A stretch of DNA of 64,000 nt from Lumbricus terrestris (GCA_949752735.1 OX457038.1:58495906-58559905); one strand, 5' to 3'; positions 43,902 through 55,827 are shown, counted from the stretch's first letter. The notes: generated by a model not told the origin, from the letters alone. Made by a program: numbers and translations.

Positions 43902-45600
43902 ATGTGGAACTTATTGCTGATCACCATGATGTAACGAATGGTGGCTTTGTGGACCACTTATAATGCCATCTCTTTGTAAATGCTACAGATATGTCTGTTG
44001 AAGATGCAATATAGAGTAGCATGGTTGTTGTAAGATTGCCGTAGATTGAATGCATTACAGCAGATTGCATTGTATGTTGAATTTGTGTTTTACAAAGATG
44101 AGTTTTTTGTTTGATTTGAGTGTTGAAGAGTGACACCGTGTATGTGCTTCTATGTTGGCATTTAACACTGTTAGTGAAATTGCGTTTTCTTACCTCAAGA
44201 ACAAATATGAACAAAGAAATGAATGTTTTGGTAGGACAAAGAAAAACTGCTGTTGCTTAAATTGCAGATTTCAAAGATGAACTGGAATTTTAGCCTGCTG
44301 TTTGTTGTATTTAAATTTAATTAACTATATTAAAGCATTTTAATTTTGGTTTCGCTGTTAATGAATTTGCATATATGCGTATATAAATTTTGTTTCTGCC
44401 TTCTGAAATGGCTGCGTTTTCTGTATGGTTGCCATTCTGGGTTTGCTACTAGGTTTGTTTTATTTGATAATCTAGAGCTGGTTTCTTTTTTGCTTAGTTT
44501 ATTTAAGCATTTATTTTCTAGAAGCAGCAATAGCTTTTGAAGCGTAACACTAGATAGCTTGGCTATTTTGAAGCAATTATTGTAAAAACACCACAGAGAC
44601 TTTCTTTGGGACTTGGTAATATATGCATTTATACATTTTTCACAATGATTGCGACTTTTTCAGTTGAGGCAGCCACAGTTTGGAGTGTGGGTTTACAATT
44701 GTACGGATTTGATTCATAGCTGTTGTTGAACTGCTTCTTGTGTAAAGATAGTAAAGTGAAGAATCTCTCTGTTTCAATCCGTTGTTCATCTGATTCTAAT
44801 ACTCTGTTGTTTTTTCTTTATCGCATGCTTGCTTGGATAACATTTGAAGCTTCATATCGGAGTTTTTTGTTGTGGCCAGGGTGCGATTTGGAGAGGGTGG
44901 CAAGGGCTGACCTATCATAGTGTCAGACAATTTCCTCTTGATGCACTCACTGGTCCATTCTTTTCGCTCCTGCCCTTCAGTCTCCCTCGATTAGTCATTG
45001 AAGACTTTGTTTGTATTACATATCCAGTCGCTCGTGTTCTTGCCAATGGCCAAGTGCTACTGAATATATACCCCGTGCTTTCACCCAGGTTGTTCTGCCC
45101 TTCCTATCCGGTTCAGACGATGCAAACCCTTTAATCCCATCTGTAGTTTTCCACTATGGGTTCAAGACTCATAACAATTTCGCCATGCTTCTTGCCCTCT
45201 ACCTCTTCAAATCGCGTTCTGGTTTTGCTGTAGTTCTTTTTCAAATCTGTATTTATAAAATTTGTTATTATTCTGCGCTACTGTGTTTGAATGTCATCAA
45301 CAATGTTGGTATTCGTTTCTAGTTATTGGAGCCGCCTGTTCAATTGTAGTTGAAGATAATACATTAGCAACAAAACATTGACTGATTTGACGATTTTGAC
45401 CATCATAATATTATCAGCAACATACTAAAGAACTCTGCCGCGTTTGAGCCATCCATTTAGTATTAATTGAAGCAGAAATCAGAAACAATTGACCCGTTGC
45501 ATGCGCACCATGTACGAACATGTGCACTTCTGAACGCCCCCCTCCTTTCGTTACACGCACTGATCACCCCTCCCCACCCCCGAATCCTATAGAACGGTCT
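43902..45600. other. Spacer downstream of BAG3
   Basis: AT-rich, T-rich on the + strand. I see no genes or transposon ends. Confidence 0.4.
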
Positions 45601-45626
45601 CTATATTTAATCTAGGTTCAATCCAA

Positions 45627-45780
45627 CAGATATGGCGGTGTCGTTAAACATGTAGCAAGCATGGGAATATTAGTAGAACTCTGCCCCTCTTTGTTCTCTG
45701 ACAGTGCCAGTCCCAAGCCTTGATAAAGGAGGAGGGCGACACTAATCATCTTTGATATGGCGGTGTCGTTAAACATGTAA
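45627..45780 (+). mobile_element. SINE/LINE 3'-end fragments, two partial copies
   Basis: ATATGGCGGTGTCGTTAAAC occurs at 45629-45650 and again at 45755-45774. The second follows AGTGCCAGTCCCAAGCCTTG and AAAGGAGGAGGGCGACACTA. The same sequence is inverted at 31230-31318. Confidence 0.65.
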
Positions 45781-46573
45781 CAAGCTGAAGCATTGAGACC
45801 TATAATAAAGAAATTCTTATTGACGTTCTCGGAGCGTTCGGTAGACCCTTCCCTTCCTCCGTGGTACATACTAAATGTATGGCCCTTGACTGGCTGGCTG
45901 ATTAGGCCTACTACACGGCTGGGTTTTTTGCTGGCTGGCTGGTATCGCAGGCTGAGACGCCTCAGTTTTCAGTTTGTGGTATAGCAACTGACATCTACAG
46001 CGTTAGTCAGAGCAAACCATCAGAGAAAAGCGCCAATCTACTCTGTCTGTCTGTCTTACACGATCTGGTTCTGTGCCTGTCTGCGTTTGCATGTTTGCCG
46101 GATATCCGGTACCCAGTCAATGGACCCCCATTAGATTGGAGACGGAGCAACGTGTGTGTAGTCTGTAATTCTGGATTTCGAAATTAGAGGCATCTGTGAC
46201 GTTGAGTTGTTGATCTCTTGACGTCCCCCTCAACCCCCCCCCCCCCATCTCCCGTTGCCTTTGATGGTCGTCGCCAGTCGCAATACACGGCAGTCCCCAT
46301 CAAATCCCCTACACATTTTGGTGTGTCTAAAATCAGTATGCGAGTTGTAGAGAAATAACTAGGGTGAGATTATGATCCATGTGGAGTTGGTCACTGAGAA
46401 GAAACTACTATGGGCCTTAAGAAAGACTAGGGAGGTTTGAACCAGTCAACACCCGTCAGTTCTCGCCGTCTGTAATTGAGATTTTGAAATTAATATCGAT
46501 CATGGGATGTTTTTGTGTTCTGCCTTGAGTAATATCGTCCAAATTTTAAACTTGCGCAAAATGCATTTAGAAT

Positions 46574-46727
46574 CATGGGCGGAGTTTATCAGGGGCTAGG
46601 GGAGGCTAAGTCCCCCCAAGAAGACCCAGATTCATTTTTTTCACCATGTAAATGGTATATTTTCCCGGGCTTAGACCCCCAGGAAGGCTTAAGCCCCTCC
46701 AAGAACGGAAACCAAACTCCGCCCATG
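46574..46727. mobile_element. Very short hAT element, 154 bp
   Basis: Perfect 14-bp inverted ends CATGGGCGGAGTTT / AAACTCCGCCCATG. The perfect duplication TTTAGAAT is at 46566-46573 and 46728-46735. The interior is two mirrored GGCTTAAGCCCC-type arms. Confidence 0.92.
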
Positions 46728-46735
46728 TTTAGAAT

Positions 46736-48266
46736 TAACTGTAAGACCAACTTCTCTGGATTAGCTGTGTAAAAAGTGCAAAAATTTGATTGCCTTCATG
46801 AAAAGAGGATCGCTCTTTGGGGTTTCATCTGGTGAAGTACAGATGAGCGGCAGCCGGTTCTTCTTGTTGAGTTGTCACAAAAAAATTGTAACTCGAAGTC
46901 AATGATAACACACTTTGAGAGTGGAATTATTGTCGAGATGTTCTTCTGTGCTTTGACTTTGTTGAATGGGAAACTGCTTTCTGAAAGCCACATACATCTT
47001 AATTGCTTTGATCACACGTACCATCCAGCGCACACAGTAAATGCGGTAGGCTATCCTTCGGGTTGGACCTGACTGACTTAAGTGACCTTGATTCCTTTCG
47101 GTAGAATTCCTCCTGCCAGGCCCCTGGAACACTGACTGTTGGCTCTAGTAGTCTAGTAGATCTTCGTAAAGGTCTTTGTGACGTACAGCAGGCCTACTCA
47201 ATTGCTGCAAAGCAAAGGAGGTCATTCTCAAATGTGCTTGGCACACAATAGACATACTGCGACTTTATCATCTATCGCTGTGAATGTGCCCTACATGTGT
47301 ATTGTAATTTGTACAATGATCACTGCTGCAAACCCCTAGTGAGGCTTAGTCATGAATTTTACCATAGCTAATAAATACTAATAGGGATAGCCTACATGAC
47401 TAAGTTATCTTACCATAGGAAGCCTTCCAGCATGCCCGTGAACGTTTGATTGCACCCGTGAGGGAATAACAGGTTTTATATAGGCCTAATCATGGCTTAT
47501 GTGGCCAATGGCATGCTTTGGAGTCAAGTCACTGTCTTTTCTTTCGTCTGTCTGCATGGGAACGTGCCACTATACGAGTATCTACCCGTCCGTTCACTTG
47601 CCTACCTGCCTGCCTGCCTGCATGCATGCCTGCGTGTGTAGGCTATGTGTCTCCAGGTCTGCCCTCGCAAATGTTCAATCCCGTTGCCTGAGAGTCAGTC
47701 TTTGTATTGTTTTATTGGACTGTTCGACTCTTTTTATAGAACCGTCACCGAGATATTATGCAGCAGATATATTCGACCAACGTATACTCGGGGTGTTCCG
47801 TGTCGTCATTTCGAGCGCATCCATCGGTTCTTCGGTGCCAGTTACTCGCTCGTTCTGTCCGTCTGTCCATCCATCTTCGGCTGTCGCGCTGGATCAAGAT
47901 AACCGCCTATTGATCAACCGGGGTTCGGCGTGCATCGCTCTGCGCTAAATTATTTACCGAAACATCGCATGCGCGCTTTCTTGCAAGAGTTGATGAGGTA
48001 AGCCTCGCGTCGTGTAACTGCTGCTGCTGCTGCTGGTGGTGGTGGTGGTCGTGGTGGTGGTGGTGACGCTGAGCTGTGATTGATTGATGTGGTGATGGAT
48101 GGAGTGAATCAGAATCTTCGATGATTGACGAACACCGGCTGTAATGGATCTCGTCTCAACTGAACTGATGTCGGAGTTGTACGTGTAAGGATTAAATATC
48201 TACTAGACTAGCCTATATTATAAGTATTCTAGCTGCAGAGGCCGCTTTTGCTATCAGCGCTTTTAT
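46736..48266. other. Spacer
   Basis: It contains a (CTG)/(GGT) run at 48019-48067 and pyrimidine-rich sequence. The 149-codon frame at 47499-47948 has no recognisable domain and I do not accept it as a gene. Confidence 0.4.
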
Positions 48267-48349
48267 CATAACATAACATAACATGGGTTTTAAGTGGTTC
48301 AGAAGACACTGGGTCTGTGTTAGAACCACTGCAAATTAACCTGGAACAC

Positions 48350-51163
48350 CTAGTAGCCCAATTTTCCTAGCTTCCTTTTGAATGCTGAGACCGTGTCCAC
48401 CGACACAGTGCTGTCATCCAAGCCGTTCCACATGTCTACAACTCTAGCACTAAAGAATTTCTGTCCCAATGTTCCTCTCGGCTTCTTAAACAATTTGTAC
48501 CTATGACCCCGAGTTGCTTTGTTTGGTGCTAATTCAAAGAATTTCTCCCAACCTAGTGCTTCCTTTCCAGTAATGATCTTGTATGCTTCAATTAGGTCTC
48601 CCCTGCTTCTCCGTCTCTCCAGTGTTGTTAGCCCACACCTCTCCAACCTCTCTTCATAGCTCAAATCTTTGTAGCCCCAAATCATCTTCGTAGCTCTTCT
48701 TTGCACTTTCTCCAATTTTTCAATGTCCTGTTTCAGGTGTGGGTTCCATGCCTGAATGCAGTATTCCAACTGTGGCCTAACCAGTGATTTATACAACCTC
48801 AGTAACGTGTCCTTGTCTCTAGTAACTATTGTCCTTTTTATCATGCCTAATGTTGAATTTGCCTTTTTTGATGCTTCCGCACATTGTCTTGAGGGTTTTG
48901 CACTCTTGTGCATAATCACTCCTAAGTCCCTTTCTTCCTCGCTAACCCTCAGTACCTTACCTCCCATTTCATATGCAAACTCCTGGTTTCTTTTCCCCAT
49001 ATGCATCACTGAACACTTTTCCAAATTAAAGAGCATTTGCCAGTCCTGCGACCATCTAAACATTCTTCGTAGATCTTCCTGTAGTATCTCTGCTTCTTCT
49101 TCATTGCCCACTGCTCTACATAGTTTTGTGTCATCCGCAAACTTAGAAATTTTCGATAGAACCCCATCATCTATGTCATTGATGAAAAGTACAAACAACA
49201 GTGGCCCCAACACTGATCCTTGTGGCACTCCACTTAGCACTGCTGCCCACCTAGAATGTTTATTGCCTATTCCCACCTTTTGTCTTCTATCTGAAAGCCA
49301 GTTTTGAATCCACTTGAGTACCTGCCCACTAATCCCACATGCTTGTAACTTTTTAATTAGTCTTTTATGGGGTACTTTATCAAATGCCTTTGCAAAGTCT
49401 AGGTAAATCACATCCACTGGTTTTCCCTCATCTATCTTCTCAAAGACCTCCTCAAAGAATTCCAACAGATTTGTCAAACACGAGCGTCCCTTAGTAAACC
49501 CATGCTGACTACCTTTTATAATATCATGTTCCTCCATGTGCTTAACTATGTTATCCTTAACAATTCTCTCCATGACCTTACACGCCACACTGGTTAGACT
49601 GACTGGTCTGTAGTTACTTGGTTCACTTCTGTTTCCCTTTTTAAACAATGGCACTATAAGGGCATCCCTCCATTCTTGTGGAACCTCACCGCTCTGTATC
49701 GATTTATTGAAGATCTGTGCCAATGTCTCTCCAATTTCTTCCCTCACTTCATGTAAGAATTTAGGATGTAATTCATCGTTTCCAGGACTCTTGTCTGTTT
49801 TTAATCTTTTCAGTTGTTCCACCACATTTTCCCTAGTAAACATTATTTGTGTCAATCTTCCACCGCCATTGTCCAGAAATGCTCGGCTAGGCTCAGGAAT
49901 GTTCCCTAAATCCTCCAAAGTAAACACTGAGCTGAAAAATTTATTCAGTACTTCAGTAGCTTCCGTGTCGTCCGCAACAACTTCTCTACCGTCCTCTTCC
50001 TTTTTTATTGGCCCTACTCTGTCTTTCCTTTTCTGCTTGCTTCTAACATAATTGTAGAAACTCTTGCTGTCCTCTTTTACATTTCTCGACAACTTCTGCT
50101 CAAAGATTTTTAGTGCTTCCTTATTTGCTTTATTGCAGATGTTTCTTTTCTTCACATAGTTCATCCTCAATTCCTCGATTCTTGCTACACTATCACACTC
50201 GAGTACATTCTTTGTTTCCTTCTTCAACTTCTGATAATTCTTCCAAGCTTTATTCTTTGCCCTTCTCTTTTTTTGAACCTCACGTGTTACCCACGGCCTC
50301 CTCTTGTTGGTTCTTTTGCGCTTCGGTATATTTTCGTCAATAATCTCTCTCATGACTTCATTAAACTTCTTCCAAGCTTCGTTCGCTCCCATTCCACTCA
50401 CCGCACTTTCTAGTTCCTTTTCCTTCAACCTGTTCCTCACTAATTCATAGTCTGCTTTAAAGAAATTGGGTTTGCTCATATAGGCTTTCACTTCCTGAGA
50501 CTGCTGTACATATAGTTCCCATCTTACAACCTGATGATCACTAGTGTTAAAATGCTCCCCCACACTCACATTCTCTACCATATTTTCATCAGTCGTTATC
50601 ACTAAGTCCAAAATGTTGTCTCCTCTTGTTGGCTCCATAACATGCTGTTGCATAAAGCAAGCATCAACAAAATCCAAGAACCTCCGATCTTTTTCTCTCT
50701 CCCCTTCCAATGTTTCCCAATCAATATGATAGTTGAAATCTCCCATTATCAAGGACGTTTCCTTATTGGCCATTTCCAGTAGCTTGCACATCCCTTGATC
50801 AGCTTCCTCTGTGGCATCGGGTACCCTATAGCATACTCCCACAAGCATCTTAGACCTGCTCAGTTGAATTTCACACCAAATACTCTCCTTAAATGTCTCA
50901 TTGCTCATATCCTGCCTCTCTACTGCATTAATATGGCTCCTAACATACAGTAAAACACCTCCAGCTCCGTGTCCAACTGATTTCTGATTAGCTCGATCCT
51001 TTCGAAATAATCTGTATCCATCTAAAGCAAGCTCACTGTCTGCGATTTCCGGCTTTGTCCATGACTCTGCTATTCCAATTATATCAGGTTTCTCATTGTC
51101 CACATACAATTCCAGTTCTGCTCTTTTTGCCCTACTAACAATACTCCTAACATTTGCAAACAT
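48350..51163 (-). CDS. CR1-like LINE ORF2: endonuclease and reverse transcriptase
   Basis: An uninterrupted frame of 937 residues. The N-terminal 220 residues are an apurinic-type endonuclease with 'KPDIIGIAESW', 'MGDFNYHIDW' and 'TSDHQVVRWEL' (catalytic Glu, Asp-Asn and Asp-His pairs present). The reverse transcriptase follows at about 480-740 with 'NYRPVSLTSVACKVMERIV', 'YLDFAKAFDKVPHKRL', 'GVPQGSVLGPLLF' and the FADD catalytic box. The C terminus has 'YCIQAWNPHLKQDIEKLEKV' and 'RRSRGDLIEAYKIITG', usual for the CR1 group. The frame is open further upstream to about 51340, so translation may start earlier than this Met, possibly by reinitiation after ORF1. Absence of stops or frameshifts indicates a recent insertion. 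Its mobility cannot be judged, because the 5' end is missing. Confidence 0.95.
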   Translation of the reverse strand: MFANVRSIVSRAKRAELELYVDNEKPDIIGIAESWTKPEIADSELALDGYRLFRKDRANQKSVGHGAGGVLLYVRSHINAVERQDMSNETFKESIWCEIQLSRSKMLVGVCYRVPDATEEADQGMCKLLEMANKETSLIMGDFNYHIDWETLEGEREKDRRFLDFVDACFMQQHVMEPTRGDNILDLVITTDENMVENVSVGEHFNTSDHQVVRWELYVQQSQEVKAYMSKPNFFKADYELVRNRLKEKELESAVSGMGANEAWKKFNEVMREIIDENIPKRKRTNKRRPWVTREVQKKRRAKNKAWKNYQKLKKETKNVLECDSVARIEELRMNYVKKRNICNKANKEALKIFEQKLSRNVKEDSKSFYNYVRSKQKRKDRVGPIKKEEDGREVVADDTEATEVLNKFFSSVFTLEDLGNIPEPSRAFLDNGGGRLTQIMFTRENVVEQLKRLKTDKSPGNDELHPKFLHEVREEIGETLAQIFNKSIQSGEVPQEWRDALIVPLFKKGNRSEPSNYRPVSLTSVACKVMERIVKDNIVKHMEEHDIIKGSQHGFTKGRSCLTNLLEFFEEVFEKIDEGKPVDVIYLDFAKAFDKVPHKRLIKKLQACGISGQVLKWIQNWLSDRRQKVGIGNKHSRWAAVLSGVPQGSVLGPLLFVLFINDIDDGVLSKISKFADDTKLCRAVGNEEEAEILQEDLRRMFRWSQDWQMLFNLEKCSVMHMGKRNQEFAYEMGGKVLRVSEEERDLGVIMHKSAKPSRQCAEASKKANSTLGMIKRTIVTRDKDTLLRLYKSLVRPQLEYCIQAWNPHLKQDIEKLEKVQRRATKMIWGYKDLSYEERLERCGLTTLERRRSRGDLIEAYKIITGKEALGWEKFFELAPNKATRGHRYKLFKKPRGTLGQKFFSARVVDMWNGLDDSTVSVDTVSAFKRKLGKLGY

Positions 51164-51279
51164 GCACTTTAAACTTTTACTGCCCCCAATTTCCTTACAT
51201 CTCCTGTCCTCACTCCTGCAATTTTCTTTCTTTATCTGCTTTATGTCCTTATTTTTGTGACAGTTAGTGAGCCTACTCT

Positions 51280-51390
51280 TTACTGCACTAACCGTCTCCC
51301 AACCAAGTTTAAAGTCTTCAGCATCATGAAGACTTGCCTCGCCACCATGTCAGCACCTCGAGCATTCAGATGCAGACCATCTCTCATATT
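51280..51390 (-). pseudogene. CR1-like ORF1 C-terminal remnant (esterase-type end)
   Basis: On the - strand this reads 'MRDGLHLNARGADMVARQVF' and ends at a stop (51280-51282) upstream of ORF2 in another frame. The DGLHLN motif fits the catalytic Asp-x-x-His block of the SGNH/GDSL esterase known in CR1 ORF1 proteins. The rest of ORF1 is absent. Confidence 0.65.
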
Positions 51391-51416
51391 ATTATTGTTC
51401 CTGTTATTTTTTTTCA

Positions 51417-51548
51417 TCGTCATCATCATCATCGTCATCATTGTCATCTCATCGTCGTTGTCGTCGCCATCCTCCTCTTCCTCATCGTCGTCATCATCAT
51501 CATCGTCGTCGTCGTCATCATCATCATCATCATCATCATCATCGCTAT
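51417..51548. repeat. (ATC)n/(GTC)n microsatellite
   Basis: Imperfect ATC/GTC trinucleotides at the 5' side of the truncated LINE. Confidence 0.9.
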
Positions 51549-51690
51549 GATTATAATTATATCCCGAGGAAGCCTACAGAATGACCCGTCGAGGACTCGA
51601 AATAGGTCTAATATCAATTTGAAAAGAGAGACATTATTTCTTACCACCGGTCTATTTATTTATTTATTCATTATTTTGTATGCCTTAACC

Positions 51691-53339
51691 CAGCGGTTCT
51701 CAACCTGTGGGTCGCGACCCCACGGGGGTCGCCTGACGATTTGCCAGGGGTAGCCTGAACCCTTCAGAAATTCGCGAAAGATGTACACATTTTAATCGAT
51801 TTCAGCGTTTTCTACAATATCAACTTGAAATAATTTTTTAGCTGGCTTATACTTTTGCTATGAACCATTATATAGCTTGCAGCAGCTAGTTTAATTTTAC
51901 TATTTTTGTTTTAAAATGTAAATTCCACTTTTACCATTCTTCTAAATCTAAAAGATAGAACCACTTTCGGTTAGGTCATCGAATCTATGCTGTCTGCTAG
52001 TCAGGCCAATACACTGGCGGAGACTTTTGAGACATGTGCAATTGTGCATTAGCCTAACTGCAGAGAGGGCGGTCTCCAGAAATGTGTTGTGGGGACTGAG
52101 CTGCTTATAATCTCCCCAATATTTCAGAAATATTTCATAGATATCATCATTTATTTCTACCTTATTATCCGCTGTTTATCCATAATTTACAATTTTGTTA
52201 TGTCAGTATAAAATGCTATCATTACCGTGTGCAAATTGAAAATTTAAACAATGAAGATGAAATGTTTATTGAAATCTCAAACCACGCTTTTGAGCACTGA
52301 AATCATGAGTAAAGCGCAAATAAAAATAATTTAAACAATGGGGAAGCCTAGGAAGAACACTTATTGAAGTCTGAAGCGATGTCTATCAGCACTGAAATTA
52401 TGAGGCATTTTTGGGACAACACAGCTTAAAATGAGACCATTGCAGAGTGGATATAAAAAAAATATTAAAAATTGGGGGAAGCTGTTGAAGTTTTGAACCA
52501 CGACTAAAAGCAAATAAATGATGACCATTTTTTGCTAAAATGGCAGCCTAAAATGCCACCATTGTAATGTGAAAAATCAAATTTTTTTGACAACTGGGAC
52601 ACATTCCCTTCTCAAACCCCTTCCCTGCTTGTCGCATTCATAGAGAACACAAATAAGGTTTGCACAATCAATTAGCTTCCCAAAACGAATCGGCTAAGTT
52701 AAAAGAGTGTCAAGAAAAGAAGAACTAATGAGGAATTTTCAGAGTAGCCTATTAAGTTAAGAAAAACTAATGACCTATTTTCAGAGTAGGCCTAGCCTAT
52801 TGTTTAATTATAACTTTAATAGATGCACCATGAATAGAGAAACTACAACGTTTTATTTGTAGCCTAATAAAATTTTGTCGGTAGAATCAATGAAATCCAA
52901 CAAATAAACTGAAGCGCCATTCAGATATCGGTACTAAACATCGTAACTATACTGGAAAGCATGGCCAGTATTTTTTATAACAGCTGATGACGCCATGAAG
53001 GCACGCTAGAGATGGGGGGAGGGAAGTTCCAGCAACAAGGCGTGGCAGTTGTTGAAGTGTCACAAACTGAGTAGACCTATGGAACTTCAACTTCAAACTG
53101 CCGAATAGGTACATTGTAGCTCTCATGCAGAATCGCCATTAAGAACCAGTAAGACTCATACAATATTGCCAAAAGCAGTTTCGAATTATGAAGTGAAAGT
53201 GCATGACAATGGACAATAGGCCTAAGGAAAAAAATGCAGGGACAAAGTTAGAAAGTCGATCAATTTTTTTGTTAGGGGTCGTGACAACTTTAGAAATCTT
53301 ACCAAGGGGTCGCCGCACTAAAAAGGTTGAGAACCGCTG
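51691..53339. mobile_element. hAT element with CAGCGGTTCTCAACC ends, 1,649 bp
   Basis: Perfect 15-bp inverted ends CAGCGGTTCTCAACC / GGTTGAGAACCGCTG, followed by a GGGTCGC motif at both ends. The perfect duplication CCTTAACC is at 51683-51690 and 53340-53347. These ends are typical of a hAT group widespread in animals. The interior is AT-rich with no transposase frame. It includes the AATG(C)CACCATTG repeat type seen at 4530-5070. Confidence 0.95.
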
Positions 53340-53559
53340 CCTTAACCCATCACGAACAGCAATTCAAAGAGCGAAATAACGTTGAGTATACGGAAAAATT
53401 TTATAAAGGCTATACGTATACCGCGGAATGTCACTCCCTCAAAGCAGACCCTGAGACAGAAGCTATATATAGGACTCGCGTGCAACTCCATACACCGTTT
53501 TGTAACTATTGTTATTATTAGGCTATTTACTATTTTTATTATTATAATTAGGCCCTATT

Positions 53560-53700
53560 TATGATTTTTATTATTATTATTATTATTGCTGTTGCTGCGA
53601 TTATATAATACTACTACTGCTACTGCTGCTGCTGCTGCTGCTGCTGCTATTAGGCTATTCGCTGTTATTATTATTGTGATTTTATTATTATTATTCACAT
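53560..53700. repeat. (ATT)n and (CTG)n microsatellites
   Basis: ATT runs flank about nine CTG units at 53622-53648. Confidence 0.85.
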
Positions 53701-53867
53701 AAGACAATTATATCTTTTATTATAAAAAAAACCATCATTTATTTTCAAAACCAACAGAGCAACATCAACTGGCTGGAACTGATTAACGGTGAGCACTAGG
53801 CTAGACACTAGCAAAATGTGCTAATTGTATTCCCACAGATGCATGCAAAGCCTAATACATAATGCAA

Positions 53868-54325
53868 TTATTGTTGGTATGGCTGGTCGACCTCGACTCC
53901 GGTTGGTTGTGTGAAAGTGCCCCTGAATGCTATGGCGTTGAATCTTTGAGTGCATATCGATAGCCGTTGGAATAAGTGCACAGTCTCACGAGGGTCACCA
54001 GAAGCGGCGGTCATACGGCGCCCCAGCTCAGACAGGAATTCGCGACCTGACCGATTGATGGGGCCCAGCGATTCGATGGCGATGGGGACGAAGTCGTGGG
54101 TGGCCGGGAGTGTTGAATATTTGGCGCACTTCCGGTTTGCGGCGTGTTCGGCTGCCCCACCGGGCATTGCAGCCGAAATGTTGAGGTAGGAGGCAGCACA
54201 GGTGTGGATGGATGTTGCATCCCATGCGACATACTTGCCCTTCGCCCAGGGAACCAGTGTTGCTCCGTCCGGTCTCTTGCCATCCGTGCGGATCAGGCCC
54301 GGTGGCTCCTTCGTGCTTGGAATGT
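53868..54325 (-). pseudogene. Retroelement-like C-terminal fragment, copy A
   Basis: On the - strand (frame shift-free from about 54300) it reads 'RPDGATLVPWAKGKYVAWDA', 'HDFVPIAIESLGPINRSG' and 'ETVHLFQRLSICTQRFNAIA'. It ends after 'VDQPYQQ'. This segment type is common at the C terminus of invertebrate retroelement-like proteins. The RPDG...WDAT spacing could reflect a PD-(D/E)xK nuclease fold, which is inference. Upstream domains are missing. Confidence 0.55.
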
Positions 54326-54442
54326 CCGATTTTACCGATTTTTCTTTTATTATTATTATTATTTTTTTTTTTTATCATCAACAAATTCCTTTATTGCAAA
54401 AAACAGACACGACCCTAATGTAGCAAAAGTTCCGAAGAAAAA

Positions 54443-54605
54443 GTATCGCTTCTATGGTTCGTGGTCCTCGTCCCCTGTGTCGTGCATAAAAGTGCCTCTA
54501 AATGCTATTGCGTTGTAGCGTTGTGTGCAGATGGACAGGCGCTGGAATAAGTACACAGTTTCCATAGGATCGCCGGTGGCGGCAGTCAGCCGACGACCTA
54601 GTTCC
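54443..54605 (-). pseudogene. Retroelement-like C-terminal fragment, copy B
   Basis: A shorter diverged copy of the same protein end lies next to copy A, with 'ETVYLFQRLSICTQR' and 'NAIAFRGTFMHDTGDED'. It is truncated at the (TTA)n repeat. Confidence 0.55.
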
Positions 54606-54608
54606 TAG

Positions 54609-54609
<1 letters not shown>

Positions 54610-54679
<70 letters not shown>
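54610..54679. repeat. (TTA)n microsatellite
   Basis: About 23 uninterrupted copies. Confidence 0.97.
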
Positions 54680-54681
<2 letters not shown>

Positions 54682-55400
54682 TCCTAGACCTAGCCTGTAT
54701 GTTATGTATAGGCCTATACATATAGGACTTTGTTTTTACTAGTTTACTTCAGCTGTTGGCATAAGTGCAATTTCTCAGTATAGCAAAAAAGATCAGCATC
54801 ATTCTGTTTATACTTTATAATGTGCTTCAGCATTTCAGAAAAAGTCTATACATGTAGGCTACGTGTCTGCTCCAGTGCTTTAGAAGTTTAGAGACTATAG
54901 ACAAGGTAGGCACTTCAGGGGATTGCAAAGCGTCTCGTCCGAGTTCAATTTGAAGGTCAACCACTGCATGGGCCTACTGAATGCGATGCAGCATAATTTT
55001 ATGGATCTATATGAATACTCGAATGGATGTAGTCCCACAATTATATGCTGCTCCGTCCAAATCGGTTAGGGTTCGGACTTCGATTGACTACTAAGCTCCG
55101 ACTACTAATAAATTAGTAATAATTATTAAATTATTAATAAACTAATAATTATAACGCTGTGGCATTTCGAGGCACTTTCACGCAGTTGTACTGTGATGAG
55201 GGCCGTTAACTCTTGAACAAAGGTCTTTTTGTGCTGCTTCTTGTAAAACATGTTACGTTTAATAAATGAATAATAATAATAATTATTAATATACTAATAA
55301 TTATTAGTATTAAAAGTTGAAAATGTCTTACAAAATCGGATAGGCTGACAAAAGTTCAGCAAAGAACTCAGCCTTTCTCTTGCTCCTCCCCGTTTTGTAA
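54680..55400. other. AT-rich spacer
   Basis: Short TAATAATTATTA palindromic runs near 55100-55310. No gene is seen. Confidence 0.4.
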
Positions 55401-55634
55401 GCTGACCCGGTAGAGTAGTGGTTAACACGCTGGCCAAGAGTGCGAGAGGTAGTGAGTTCGAGCCCCCGTTGGGCGGATTTGCTTTGTAGGCTGCCATCGG
55501 CGCCGTGTAATTACAAAGCTGTCTGTTCAGTTAGTAGTTAAGTTTAATTAAGATTACTACATAACTTGTAAATGTAAAGCGCAGTGCGTCTTGCAGGCGT
55601 TTAATTAAAGAAAAGATTATTATTATTATTATTA
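55401..55634 (+). mobile_element. tRNA-type SINE with (ATT)n tail
   Basis: The head has GTAGAGTAGTGGTTAACACG (A box) and GTGAGTTCGAGCCCC (B box). The body continues through GCGCAGTGCGTCTTGCAGGC to a TTATTATT tail. The total of about 235 bp is normal for a SINE. Confidence 0.75.
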
Positions 55635-55827
55635 AAACGGTGGGTGGCCTCACTAAAAGTGACACAACTTTTGTTCTGCTTGAAATATTTTGATGAAATC
55701 TGGCCATCATATGTATATATGAATTGTCTTTAATCTTTATGCCTGTAAAATTTCATTTCTGCAACGAAATTATTACTTTTGGTCAAGATATTGTCAAAAA
55801 ACCTAGTTTTTTTTTTAGCCCATCCTG
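55635..55827. mobile_element. Mariner-like element, right-end fragment
   Basis: AAACGGTGGGTGGCCTCACT through TTGGTCAAGATATTGTC to CCATCCTG followed by TA. It matches the right ends of the elements at 5777-6800 and 62084-63249. The SINE at 55401-55634 abuts its truncated side. Confidence 0.7.

Larger units (their letters stand above)
48268..51400 (-). mobile_element. CR1-like non-LTR retrotransposon, 5'-truncated
   Basis: On the - strand: the end of ORF1, intact ORF2, then a 3' UTR of about 65 bp ending in three copies of a TTATG pentamer (48267-48284). CR1/L2-group elements typically end in such short repeats and lack poly(A). The 5' end abuts an (ATC)n microsatellite near 51410. Confidence 0.88.

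Noticed and set aside
43421..43957. Three overlapping - strand frames of 132-178 codons
   Set aside because: They are created by the 22-bp minisatellite, which leaves all frames open. There are no splice or codon signals of a gene.
47499..47948. 149-codon frame rich in Cys, Ser and Pro
   Set aside because: Starts in a pyrimidine-rich TGCC repeat, no homologous motif, no splice context.
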